The position numbers and the translations under genes were made by a program. The notes beneath the pieces are model-generated. The model had not been told where the DNA came from, did not search any database, and saw only the letters and a list, made by a program, of their open reading frames with translations. Positions 43,805 to 52,768 of a stretch of 64,000 nt of DNA are shown here, in pieces. Source of the stretch: Polluticaenibacter yanchengensis (lineage in GTDB: Bacteria; Bacteroidota; Bacteroidia; Chitinophagales; Chitinophagaceae); contig JAQGEF010000008.1 in the NCBI GenBank assembly GCA_027854065.1, positions 1-64,000 of the forward strand. Reading direction: 5' to 3'. The first letter of the stretch is position 1; every line of letters begins with the position of its first letter.

Positions 43805-45259
43805 ATGAAGTTTGGAAAGTTGAAATCGTTAATACTGTTATTCGTTTTATTTTTTATAGCACCATTCGTAATGGCTCAGAAGTACTCTTTTGCCTATTTT
43901 GAAAGTGCTAATTACAAACCGTTTTATGTGAAAATGGGGAATAAAGTATATTCCTCAAGCCCCAATGGTTATTTAATTCTTTCAAAACTTGAGAATGGCA
44001 GGTACCCTATAAAATTAGGTTATGCCCAGCAAACGAAAGAACAGGACTACGAACTGGTTGTAGAAGATAAAGACCAGGGTTTTATTATTCAAAATTTTGG
44101 CGACGAAAAGGGGATGGGATTGTTCAACTTACAGCAAATGACCGTACAGTATGACGGGGCTTATTTAAAAAAGCCGAAAGAAGTAATTGCTGACGTTGCA
44201 AAAAACGTAGAAAAACCTGCGACTATTGAAACAGTGATTAAGGAACAGCCTAAACAAGAAGAAACAAAAACTGAAACCGTACAATCCGTTGCTAAAATAG
44301 AAAAAGAAGTTGCTGACACTAAAGTAGTGCCTGTAAAGGAAGTGACGGACGAAAAAAAGAAAGAAGTAGAAGTAATGGCCGAACCTGTTACTAAGAAACC
44401 AACCTTATTGGAACCGAATAAGGGCACAATAAAGGCCAATAACAATAATACAACTGTAATAACAGGGGATAGAAAAGCGGAGGAGCCGGTAGATTTGCCT
44501 GCTGAAAATACCGGGAAGGACAAACCTAAGGAAACCAAAGCCGCGGCACCAAAACAGCGTGAACTAAAGTTCCTGGATATGGACCTGGATTACGATACCT
44601 TAACAAAAGCGAAACCTAAGCCACAAATTGTAAGCAATAATGCCAACACTATTGTAGAAACTGTTGTTCCTGAAGTAAAAAAGGTAGAAGAAAAAGCTGC
44701 TGCCAGGACAGATACGCTTAAAGCAGAATTATTGAACGATAGTAAAAATGTTGCTGAGAAGCCAATAAAAGAAGCAGAGATAAAAGCAGATACGGTGGTT
44801 GAAAAAGTGACTGAAAAACCGGTAGAAATTGTTGCTGCAAAAGAAAGTGTGGTAAAGGAACTGATTAAAGATACAATAGTAATAAAGGATACAATAGTAC
44901 CTGTTATAGATAAGAAAGAAATAACAACAGAAGCTAAAGTGGTAGAGAATGTTGCTGCTTCAAATTGTGGTGAACCTGCTACAGCAGCAGATGTTACAAG
45001 TCTTAGAAGAAGGATGATCATGGGTGAAGATTCTGACGAAATGCTGGAATTTGCCAAACGTCCTTTATCGCAAAAATGTTATGCCACCAATGATATTTTG
45101 AAACTTTCACAGCTATTCATTACCGAAAAATATAAGTTCGAATTTTTTAAATTAGCTTATAATAATATCAGCGATAAAGAAAACTTTAAATCTTTAGATG
45201 CAGTATTTACAACAAATGAATGGAAATCTGCATTCAGCAAATTAACTGAAAATAAATAA
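43805..45259 (+). CDS. Secreted DUF4476 protein with long Lys/Glu/Val-rich linker
   Basis: The 484-residue exported protein has a signal peptide (ending PFVMAQ) and an N-terminal beta domain (about 25-120). A charged low-complexity middle (about 125-395) is made of Val/Glu/Lys/Thr stretches including KDTIVIKDTIV. The DUF4476 helical domain forms the last 85 residues (VTSLRRRMIMGEDSDEMLEF, CYATNDILKLSQLFITEKYK). DUF4476 is common in Bacteroidetes secreted proteins and has no known activity. The linker suggests a wall-spanning or surface-exposed spacer. Two small membrane-protein genes follow on the same strand. Confidence 0.82.
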   Translation: MKFGKLKSLILLFVLFFIAPFVMAQKYSFAYFESANYKPFYVKMGNKVYSSSPNGYLILSKLENGRYPIKLGYAQQTKEQDYELVVEDKDQGFIIQNFGDEKGMGLFNLQQMTVQYDGAYLKKPKEVIADVAKNVEKPATIETVIKEQPKQEETKTETVQSVAKIEKEVADTKVVPVKEVTDEKKKEVEVMAEPVTKKPTLLEPNKGTIKANNNNTTVITGDRKAEEPVDLPAENTGKDKPKETKAAAPKQRELKFLDMDLDYDTLTKAKPKPQIVSNNANTIVETVVPEVKKVEEKAAARTDTLKAELLNDSKNVAEKPIKEAEIKADTVVEKVTEKPVEIVAAKESVVKELIKDTIVIKDTIVPVIDKKEITTEAKVVENVAASNCGEPATAADVTSLRRRMIMGEDSDEMLEFAKRPLSQKCYATNDILKLSQLFITEKYKFEFFKLAYNNISDKENFKSLDAVFTTNEWKSAFSKLTENK

Positions 45260-45268
45260 TCATCGGCA

Positions 45269-45403
45269 ATGGAGGAGAAGGAGGAAAGCAGGAAAAAATT
45301 ATGGCTTAAAAGATTTGGGGTAGGTGCATTTTTGTTTTTCCTGATAAAGGGATTGGTCTGGCTGGGGATATTCTTCTTTGCGGCGAAATCATGTAACAGT
45401 TAA
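45269..45403 (+). CDS. 44-residue single-pass membrane protein
   Basis: This short frame (MEEKEESRKKLWLKRFGVGA at the start) begins nine bases after the DUF4476 gene stop. It has a charged N-terminus and one strong hydrophobic helix (FLFFLIKGLVWLGIFFFAA) followed by KSCNS. The positive-inside pattern predicts the N-terminus in the cytoplasm. Similar very short proteins with a KGLVWL-type helix are common in Bacteroidetes (recollection). It is tightly packed between DUF4476 and DUF1304 genes, which supports its being real. Function unknown. Confidence 0.65.
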   Translation: MEEKEESRKKLWLKRFGVGAFLFFLIKGLVWLGIFFFAAKSCNS

Positions 45404-45414
45404 TACTATTCTAT

Positions 45415-45783
45415 ATGAAAACCATTGCGCACATTTTAACCGGGTTGGTTGCTTTAGAGCACTTATATATTTTGTGGTTGGAAATGTTTGCATGGGAAAC
45501 CCAGGGCAAAAAGACATTTAAAGGTTCATTGCCGGATAATATGTTTACCCCTACAAAAGGGTTGGCAGCGAACCAGGGTTTGTATAATGGTTTTTTAGCA
45601 GCAGGATTAATCTGGTCTTTTTTTATAGCAGATGTTAACTGGTTGTTCAATATCAGGTTGTTCTTTCTTGGCTGTGTGATTGTTGCAGGTATATATGGTG
45701 CGGCCTCTGCTTCCAGAAAAATCTTTTTTGTGCAGGCATTACCGGCTATTATTGCTTTAATATTTGTGTTACTGGCAAAATAG
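45415..45783 (+). CDS. DUF1304 family membrane protein
   Basis: The 122-residue protein has four predicted helices and the DUF1304 features: an N-terminal HILTGLVALEHLYILWLEMF with conserved His and Glu, then FTPTKGLAANQGLYNGFLAA. The family is widespread, sometimes annotated as epimerase in error, and has no established role. It lies 11 bases behind the 44-residue membrane protein and is convergent with the VOC gene. Confidence 0.88.
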   Translation: MKTIAHILTGLVALEHLYILWLEMFAWETQGKKTFKGSLPDNMFTPTKGLAANQGLYNGFLAAGLIWSFFIADVNWLFNIRLFFLGCVIVAGIYGAASASRKIFFVQALPAIIALIFVLLAK

Positions 45784-45787
45784 TACC

Positions 45788-46186
45788 CTATTCAGTAATG
45801 CTGAATGCAGGGTTATAAATGATCTCCCAGCTATTATTTTCAATATCCATAAAATACAGGCGGTAGCAATTGTTAGACAGGCGTTCAGGTGCCTGTATGA
45901 TAGTAGCATTTAAATGTTTAAGTGCTTCGTGCATGTTATCTACCGACGGCTCGTCCCAAACATTTATACTTAGAAGCCCCTTACCATTGCCTTTGGCTAA
46001 GGGAATTTGTTTGTTCTGCAGGTAATCCCATGCACAAAATGCCAGGTTAATATTCCCGATTTTTATAAAGAAATACTGGTCTGTTTCTTTAAAAGGCTTT
46101 GTGTGAAATAAGCGGCAGTAAAAATACTTCAATGCTTCAAGGTCGGTAACACCAATAGTGATATAACTTAAATAGAAATTTTGCAT
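45788..46186 (-). CDS. VOC (glyoxalase/bleomycin-resistance) superfamily protein
   Basis: The 132-residue cytoplasmic protein has two babbab modules of the vicinal-oxygen-chelate fold: LSYITIGVTDLEALKYFYCR at the start and RLYFMDIENNSWEIIYNP at the end. The PxxNxWE ending contains the usual metal-ligand Glu, but ligands elsewhere in the fold are not all clear. Activity cannot be predicted. It stands alone between convergent DUF1304 and the antiporter gene on the same strand. Confidence 0.82.
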   Translation of the reverse strand: MQNFYLSYITIGVTDLEALKYFYCRLFHTKPFKETDQYFFIKIGNINLAFCAWDYLQNKQIPLAKGNGKGLLSINVWDEPSVDNMHEALKHLNATIIQAPERLSNNCYRLYFMDIENNSWEIIYNPAFSITE

Positions 46187-46216
46187 TGCCCGTTAATTCT
46201 CAATATTGTTAAATGA

Positions 46217-46254
46217 AAGACGTCGCGAATATATAGTGAAACTCGCGACGCCTT
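46217..46254 (-). terminator. Terminator after cation antiporter gene
   Basis: CGTCGCGA (46221-46228) pairs perfectly with TCGCGACG (46243-46250), extended by AAAG/CTTT. It lies 15 bases past the antiporter stop on the minus strand. Confidence 0.7.
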
Positions 46255-46268
46255 TGTATTGACTGCAT

Positions 46269-48551
46269 TTATGCCAACTGGTTGTCATTTATAATTAAAG
46301 TAGATGGAATATCAGAGAGCCAAACGCTTTTCGTTTCCACCAGTTTTTTCCAGCTTTCAAGGCTTATCAACATTAAACTCTGTAGTTTCAGCAAATCCTT
46401 ATCTATTGTCCGTTGGCTTTGCAGCATCATTTGATTAGGTGCTTTTTGCTCAATGGAGCGAATCAGCCCGATAGTGGTCGCATCATTTTTTAACTGACCG
46501 GTCGCATCCAGTACGATTACCTGGGACTGGGAGTTATGAATCAATTTTTGTGCGTAATTAATCAGGAAATGATCATGCTCACTAAAGATAGGTACAAATA
46601 CAGAGTTGGCATTATCAAAATCCTTATTTACAAATATACCAACCGGTATTTCAGACTTAGCAATTATTTCCTGTGTCCTGTCATCAATCGGTGAATTCTC
46701 AAATATGTTTTCCTTACCCGTAAAAGTACCTAGTAATAATTCCGGGTCCATAATTCTGGTTGTAAAGCCTAACAGCTTACCCAGTAATGTACCATGATAA
46801 ATAGACTGTCCAAGACCAATCAATAATAGGTCATAACCGTTTTTATTAGCAATGCCCGTTATGTCCAGTTCAATATCCTGCGTCGCTTTAAATACCGTTG
46901 AAACCTCCCTGTTTAATGCAGCACTTTCTTCAAGTACCGGTTTAAAAGCGTCTTTTTCATACTGGTCTATATCATAATGTATTTGGTCGTCAGCAGAAGA
47001 AAAGTGCATTGCAGTAAGCGAAGCGTTACCATTTAATTTCCTGGTAAAAGCATTTGCCAGTTTCATTAAACCCTTCCCGGTTTCCGCACTGCCAAAAGAG
47101 AATAATACATTGTATTTGCTGCAATTCTTAATCCTTTCTTCTTCATTTTTCTCCTTGGTCTTAAATATCTTATTAATAATGTCCAGGGCCGGGCCAGTCA
47201 TAAAAGTAGTCACTAATGCCATAATCACCATCATAGCAAAAACTTCCGGCGTCAGTACGCCCAGGTCGTAGCCAATATTCAATACTACCAGTTCCATCAG
47301 GCCCCTGGTATTCATCAGAGCGCCAAGTGTCAGGCTGTCTTTCCAGTTCTGGCCAACATATTTGGCAGCAATAGCACTGCCCAGGAATTTACCAACAACC
47401 GCTACCAGTATAATCACACCCGTAAGTTTCCATAGTTGCGGGTCATTTAAAAGCCCGATCTCCGTACGCAAACCGGTAAATACAAAGAAGAGCGGTAACA
47501 ATAACACCAGAGCAACATCCTCTACTTTTTCAATAAATAAATGTCTGAACTTTGCATTTTCAGGCATAATAGCACCGGCCATAAATGCGCCGAACAAAGC
47601 GTGGATACCGATTATCTCCGTTGCGTAAGAGGATATTAATAATGTTAAGAAGAAAATAGCCACTATTACCTTGCTTAGGCTGTCTTTCTGAGAGTGCAGG
47701 TCACCAATCCGTTTTAAGAACGGACGTACCAGTTTTATCATTACCAGCACATATAAAACGGCCAGGGCTATTACATATAATGCACTTACAAAAGAACCGG
47801 CCTTAACAATAGCTATTACAGCCGCCAGTATACACCATGCCGTTATATCATCCGCAGCGGCACAGGTAATGGCAATCGTCCCCAGTTTGGTTTTATGAAT
47901 ATTCCGCTCCTGCACAATTCTTGCCAAAACAGGGAATGCCGTAATACTCATTGCAATACCCATAAATAATGAGAACGATAAGAAATTAACGCCTTCCGGA
48001 GCAAACTGGTCATATATAAAATAAGTAAGGCCCATACCCAGTGCAAACGGGAACAAAATACTGGCATGGCTAATTACCACGGCATCTTTAGCCTTAGTCT
48101 GCAATACTTTAAGGTCCAGTTCCATGCCTATCACAAACATGAAAAGGATAAGCCCGAACTGGCTTAAAAACTGGAGATTGCCCAGCGACTGCGCAGGAAA
48201 TAAAGATTGTGAAAACTCCGGGAAATAAGCGCCCAGCAAAGAAGGCCCCAATGCAATACCAGCTATGATTTCACCGATTACGGAAGGCTGGCCGATTTTC
48301 TTAAATAAGAAACCGAAAAACCTTGCAACCAAAATAATAGTGATCACCTGGGCTAAAAGTATCGCCAGCGGGTGTTCCAGGTTATGTTTCATGGCGTCCA
48401 TAAAATCACTCCAGTTGCCATTGGTCGATACATTTTGCCTGATGTGCCTGCCACCTTCAAGTGTCACCCCTTTTTGCGCAATAAAATACATCAAACACAA
48501 AAACACTACCGCTGTAACTATATAAAAAATGGAGTTTTTGAACTTCTTCAT
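46269..48551 (-). CDS. Cation:proton antiporter (CPA2/KefB-NapA type) with C-terminal USP-like domain
   Basis: This 760-residue inner-membrane exchanger has an N-terminal helix (about 8-26), a second near 55-78, then a Na_H_Exchanger domain (about 65-460). Blocks seen are GEIIAGIALGPSLLG, FMFVIGMELDLKVL, AITCAAADDITAWCI with the paired Asp of CPA2 proteins, HALFGAFMAGAIMPEN and NTRGLMELVVLNIGYDLG. The C-terminal 280 residues resemble a degenerate universal-stress-protein pair (YDLLLIGLGQSIYHG) rather than the RCK/TrkA-N domain of true Kef channels. It likely exchanges Na or K for protons for pH or salt balance. A terminator hairpin follows. Confidence 0.9.
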   Translation of the reverse strand: MKKFKNSIFYIVTAVVFLCLMYFIAQKGVTLEGGRHIRQNVSTNGNWSDFMDAMKHNLEHPLAILLAQVITIILVARFFGFLFKKIGQPSVIGEIIAGIALGPSLLGAYFPEFSQSLFPAQSLGNLQFLSQFGLILFMFVIGMELDLKVLQTKAKDAVVISHASILFPFALGMGLTYFIYDQFAPEGVNFLSFSLFMGIAMSITAFPVLARIVQERNIHKTKLGTIAITCAAADDITAWCILAAVIAIVKAGSFVSALYVIALAVLYVLVMIKLVRPFLKRIGDLHSQKDSLSKVIVAIFFLTLLISSYATEIIGIHALFGAFMAGAIMPENAKFRHLFIEKVEDVALVLLLPLFFVFTGLRTEIGLLNDPQLWKLTGVIILVAVVGKFLGSAIAAKYVGQNWKDSLTLGALMNTRGLMELVVLNIGYDLGVLTPEVFAMMVIMALVTTFMTGPALDIINKIFKTKEKNEEERIKNCSKYNVLFSFGSAETGKGLMKLANAFTRKLNGNASLTAMHFSSADDQIHYDIDQYEKDAFKPVLEESAALNREVSTVFKATQDIELDITGIANKNGYDLLLIGLGQSIYHGTLLGKLLGFTTRIMDPELLLGTFTGKENIFENSPIDDRTQEIIAKSEIPVGIFVNKDFDNANSVFVPIFSEHDHFLINYAQKLIHNSQSQVIVLDATGQLKNDATTIGLIRSIEQKAPNQMMLQSQRTIDKDLLKLQSLMLISLESWKKLVETKSVWLSDIPSTLIINDNQLA

Positions 48552-48697
48552 CGTTTTATATTTGGGAAATTAAGTGAAATAATTTGTCTGTAAAATAGAC
48601 CCTGTAAAGGAAATAATAATCATACAGAATAAGAATCCTCCCGGCTCATAAATGTAATAAAGCCCAAAAATTATGTAACAAAACCTGCACAGAATTA

Positions 48698-48863
48698 TTT
48701 GGGGCTTTCGGCAACGGTAATTCTGTGCAATATTTGTCCGGCGAGCTTATGGCTCCGCTACGCTCGGTGTATTTTGCAGGAAAGGTTCAGTCTACAAAAG
48801 TCCCGTAATTGTCCTGCAAAAATACACTGCCTCCTTCGTCGGCACCAACGCATGCCGCAGCCA
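48698..48863 (+). repeat. Dispersed palindromic element, family 1, copy G (long-stem subtype)
   Basis: The tail TTTGGGGCTTTC (48698-48709) is followed by GGTAATTCTGTG, TTTGTCCGG and the core GGCTCCGCTACGCTCGG. The inner stem GTGTATTTTGCAGGA (48767-48781) pairs with the complement at 48812-48827 (one bulged A), closing a 30-base loop. GCC...GGC module; right end GCATGCCGCAGCC. It fills the divergent gap between the antiporter and methyltransferase genes. Confidence 0.88.
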
Positions 48864-48947
48864 TTGAGCATTTAGATCGCTGCTTTACATTTATCATAGT
48901 ACATAAAAATTTTCCGGAAAATCTTATCTTTCTCCGCAAAAAGATTT

Positions 48948-49574
48948 ATGAACGTAGAACAAGCGTATAAAAACTGGTCAGGACAATACGATACCAATAG
49001 TAACAAAACCAGGGACCTGGAAGCAGTTTCATTAAAAGAAATGATCAATACAACTTATGAAAACTGCCTGGAAATTGGCTGCGGTACAGGAAAAAATACA
49101 CAATGGCTGGTAACCAAATGTAATAACATACTCTCTGTAGACCTGACAAAGGAAATGCTGGCCATTGCAAAAGCAAAAGTACCGGATGCCAAAGTAACAT
49201 TCCAAAGAGCGGACATCAATCAACATTGGGATTTCGCCGGCAATAAAACATTTGACCTGGTCGTTTGCAGTTTGGTATTAGAACATATTGAAAACATCGA
49301 CCGGATAATAGGGTTGATCGCAGAAAGATTAAATACTAATGGTGCCTTATACATCAGTGAGTTACATCCTTTCAAACAATATGCAGGATCGAAAGCGCGC
49401 TATGAAGATGAAAACGGGCTCCATATTGTAACCTGTTTTACCCATCATATTTCCGAATTCACCAATGCGGCTATCAATCACGGGTTAACCATTGAAACCA
49501 TTAAAGAGTACTTTGATGATAACGATACCTCATCAGTACCAAGAATTCTGACATTATTATTCAGGAAACCTTAA
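48948..49574 (+). CDS. Class I SAM-dependent methyltransferase
   Basis: The 208-residue cytoplasmic enzyme has a Rossmann-type methyltransferase fold: motif I NCLEIGCGTGKNTQWLV, the acidic residue of motif II in LSVDLTKEMLAIAKAK, QRADINQHWDF, and motif IV/post in FDLVVCSLVLEHIENI. It resembles small UbiE/BioC-like methyltransferases. The acceptor is unknown; no biosynthetic partner is near. A stem-loop follows the stop. Confidence 0.88.
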   Translation: MNVEQAYKNWSGQYDTNSNKTRDLEAVSLKEMINTTYENCLEIGCGTGKNTQWLVTKCNNILSVDLTKEMLAIAKAKVPDAKVTFQRADINQHWDFAGNKTFDLVVCSLVLEHIENIDRIIGLIAERLNTNGALYISELHPFKQYAGSKARYEDENGLHIVTCFTHHISEFTNAAINHGLTIETIKEYFDDNDTSSVPRILTLLFRKP

Positions 49575-49617
49575 TCAATAGCAAAGCAGATCAATAGGGT
49601 TATGATCACTGCATGTG

Positions 49618-49648
49618 ATGACCCGGGTGCAGGTAAAGCCCGGGTCAT
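49618..49648 (+). terminator. Hairpin after methyltransferase gene
   Basis: ATGACCCGGG (49618-49627) pairs perfectly with CCCGGGTCAT (49639-49648). A T-run is absent, so termination efficiency is doubtful. The other 260 bases up to the metallopeptidase gene hold no gene. Confidence 0.55.
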
Positions 49649-49908
49649 AAATTGGTTGTAATAATTAAGGATAAAGAATGCCGGAATAATATAGTCAGGT
49701 AAAGGGCAATCTTTTATATTGAACCTTATCAAAAAAATACAATTAACCTCTTTAAAACTATTCTTTTTTCAAAGAATATAGTTGAAAACGTACTATTTTC
49801 AATTTTCAGCCTACTAATTTCCAATTTTGATAAGTAATCTATGGTAATTCCGCTAACTTGCGTCTTCACTTTTTGTTAACTAAATTTATACATAAAATTT
49901 ATCATTTT

Positions 49909-52707
49909 ATGATATCAGGAATACTAAATAAAACAAAGGCGCTACTATTTTTATTGTTGAGCGTATTATTTGTCAATCGGTCCTATGCCCAGGCACTATG
50001 TGGTTCAGAAATGATGCAGGAGCGGTTATTTGAAGCCAACCCGCAGATGTTGAGCGCATTTAACAAGCAAAACACTGATCTGGCAAATCTTATCAGGAAC
50101 AATAGAGGCATATCTCTGAATGACGGCGCTATTTATGAAATTCCTGTTGTTGTTCATGTTATTCATACCGGTCAGCCAATCGGTACGCTATATAATCCTA
50201 CAGATGAACAAATAATTGAGACGATAAAGTATATTAATGAAGTTTATGCCGGAACCGCTGCCGGCATGTCCGGTGGTGCAGGGGAAATGAACCTGAGGTT
50301 TGTGCTGGCAAAAAGAGATCCTAATTGTAACCCCACTTCAGGTATTAACCGTTACAACGCAGGAGATAACCCTACTTACGTTCAGTCCGGTGTTCGAAAT
50401 TCAACGTCATCCGGGCTGACAGATGCCACTTTAAAGTCCCTCGTTCGCTGGAACAGGACCAATTATTATAATATTTATGTTGTTAATAAAATAGATGCCA
50501 AAGATGGTACTTCAGGTACATTTGTAGCAGGTTATGCCTATTACCCAACCAATGCCGACAATCCGCAGGATGGCACCATTATGTTAGCGTCCCAGTTTAA
50601 AAGGGGAGATAAAACCCTGCCGCACGAACTTGGCCATGCGTTTAACCTGGCGCATCCGTTTAGTGGTTCTAACGTGAACACACAGTGCCCGGCAAACACT
50701 AACTGTTTAACCCAGGGGGATTATGTTTGTGATACAGACCCGGTATCCTATAATATCAGTAGTGCCGGTGTCAACGATTTTTCCTGCCGCACTGGTACCA
50801 ATCCTTGTACGCAGACGCCTTATACCGATAATACCGAGGCCAATTTTATGGGGTACACCACCTGTTACAAATTGTTTACTCCAGGACAGCGGGAGCGCTT
50901 GCTGAATTCTTTAAGTCTTGCTTCACGTGCCAGTTTAATTAATTCCCCGGCAAAATATCCGCCGGCTTCCGCGCCTGTGTGTGGTGCACTTGTCAACTTT
51001 AATATCGCGCAAAGTTCAGTGACGGAATCTGCAACTGTTATTAACTCCTGTGTTAAATATACGGACTACACATTGGGGATTAACCTTAACATTGGTGTGA
51101 GCGGTGCTACAGTTATTCAACTAGGGACAGATACATCCACCAGAGCCATTGAGGGCAAAGATTATATTTTAACAACGAACAACAATTTTGAGACGCCTTC
51201 TAAAAACATCACGTTTACTGCGAATAAGGCAGATACCCAGTATTTTAAAATAAGAGTATTTGATAACAGTATTATTAATGGCGCAAGGAAGCTGGCGCTC
51301 AATTTTAGTTTTGTCTCTAATCCGGGTAATGCTGCCGTTGGTACTGCGATTCCTATATCTACTATCAATATTCTGGATAATGACAAAGAGCCATTAAGTA
51401 ATACGGTGAATGAAAAAATGGTTGGTTCATTGCTCACCCGTTTTTCATCAACTAATCACCCCATTTTAAATATTACCACTACCAATGGTAAGGCAATTGT
51501 CATTTACAGGGCAGAAGAACTGAAAGCTGCGGGTCTGAGTAAAGGCTATATTAATAAGTTCGGGTTATATGCTACCAAAGTAAGCACCATCCCATTTGGC
51601 AATATTACCATTAAAATGGCCACCACTTCATTGCCATATTTATACAATAACGGCTCTTATAATTTCCCGTCTTCAATGACTACGGTAGCAAGTGTTAGCA
51701 ATTACAGTGTGGTGAATAACCTGAATGCTTTCAATTTGTCAACGCCTTTTTACTGGAACGGGGAGTCAAACATTGCGGTAGAGTTTTGTTACAGTAATAC
51801 AACAACTGGAACCTCATCAGACCTGTTTTACGCCTATCTTGATGAGGGCACTGCCAGCGGCCAGATTCCGTTTGCTTTGAGCCTGTCACTTTCATGTAAT
51901 ACGGATTTCGGTAGCTTTTCCTATTTTTCTGCTCCCTACAAACCAACATCTTATTTCGGCATTGTAGAGGATGGCATCTTGATAGAGACCTCAGTGAGCA
52001 ATGCTAACCAGGCTCTGGCCGCCCAGGAGGAAATGTTTGTGTTTAGCAATAACGGCAAGCTGATTGCGAAAATTAAAAATTCTGACAATTTTAATTATGG
52101 TTGTGTCAATGTACAGGTTGTAAGAAGTGGTAACGGGGTGAAAGGACTAAATTCTTCTGTAGCAGCGGAAATGGTTACGGATAAGTCCGTGTTCATAAGT
52201 ACCCAGAACAGCAATCCTGATGGGAACCTGGAACTGACACTTTATTATACCAAAGAAGAAGTGGACGGTTATGTAGCTGCAACAGGTGTGAACTGGAATA
52301 ATACCAGGCTGGTAAAAACAAAACAGGCGATCAATACTTATAGTGCAGGCGCAGTTCCTAACGGGGATATTACTTTATATGATGCTACTTATGGCACATA
52401 TGGCGGTACCCATTACACTATTAAAGCGAATGTGACGAACGGTACAGGAGGTTTTACTGTGGGTAAACCAGCACTGGCTGTTTCTGTTTATGAATTTACC
52501 GGTAACGGCAACTGGTCTGATGCGGCCAACTGGAAAAACAACCTGGTCCCTCCGGCCATTTTAGCGGCAGGCCAAACAATCATTATTAATCCTTCGGCAA
52601 ATGGCAAATGTGTGCTGAATGTTTTACAAACGATTGCACAGGGCGCACAGTTTACCATAATGCCAAATAAGATATTTGAAGTAAATGGCGATATTAAAAT
52701 AAATTAA
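49909..52707 (+). CDS. Secreted M43-type zinc metallopeptidase
   Basis: The exported metzincin has 932 residues from ATG 49909 (MISGILNKTKALLFLLLSVL), with the signal ending NRSYAQ. The catalytic domain (about 75-335) contains HELGHAFNLAH, fitting HEXXHxxxxxH; the usual Gly of HEXXHxxGxxH is Asn. The Met-turn is in EANFMGYTTCYKLFTPGQ. Paired cysteines suggest disulphides. A Calx-beta-like domain follows (about 350-500), then beta-rich repeats. The last 60 residues contain NGNWSDAANWKNNLVPP, common in surface proteins of this phylum. No standard type IX sorting tail is clear. It likely degrades proteins outside the cell. A terminator follows at once. Confidence 0.85.
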   Translation: MISGILNKTKALLFLLLSVLFVNRSYAQALCGSEMMQERLFEANPQMLSAFNKQNTDLANLIRNNRGISLNDGAIYEIPVVVHVIHTGQPIGTLYNPTDEQIIETIKYINEVYAGTAAGMSGGAGEMNLRFVLAKRDPNCNPTSGINRYNAGDNPTYVQSGVRNSTSSGLTDATLKSLVRWNRTNYYNIYVVNKIDAKDGTSGTFVAGYAYYPTNADNPQDGTIMLASQFKRGDKTLPHELGHAFNLAHPFSGSNVNTQCPANTNCLTQGDYVCDTDPVSYNISSAGVNDFSCRTGTNPCTQTPYTDNTEANFMGYTTCYKLFTPGQRERLLNSLSLASRASLINSPAKYPPASAPVCGALVNFNIAQSSVTESATVINSCVKYTDYTLGINLNIGVSGATVIQLGTDTSTRAIEGKDYILTTNNNFETPSKNITFTANKADTQYFKIRVFDNSIINGARKLALNFSFVSNPGNAAVGTAIPISTINILDNDKEPLSNTVNEKMVGSLLTRFSSTNHPILNITTTNGKAIVIYRAEELKAAGLSKGYINKFGLYATKVSTIPFGNITIKMATTSLPYLYNNGSYNFPSSMTTVASVSNYSVVNNLNAFNLSTPFYWNGESNIAVEFCYSNTTTGTSSDLFYAYLDEGTASGQIPFALSLSLSCNTDFGSFSYFSAPYKPTSYFGIVEDGILIETSVSNANQALAAQEEMFVFSNNGKLIAKIKNSDNFNYGCVNVQVVRSGNGVKGLNSSVAAEMVTDKSVFISTQNSNPDGNLELTLYYTKEEVDGYVAATGVNWNNTRLVKTKQAINTYSAGAVPNGDITLYDATYGTYGGTHYTIKANVTNGTGGFTVGKPALAVSVYEFTGNGNWSDAANWKNNLVPPAILAAGQTIIINPSANGKCVLNVLQTIAQGAQFTIMPNKIFEVNGDIKIN

Positions 52708-52721
52708 TAGTTATGTTTAAG

Positions 52722-52756
52722 AAAAAATCCTCAAATTTACTCATTTGAGGATTTTT
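52722..52756 (+). terminator. Terminator between the two peptidase genes
   Basis: AAAAATCCTCAAA pairs perfectly with TTTGAGGATTTTT. It ends only 12 bases before the start codon of the M28 peptidase gene, so any separate promoter for that gene would have to overlap the hairpin. Confidence 0.85.
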
Positions 52757-52768
52757 CATTTTTTAGCT

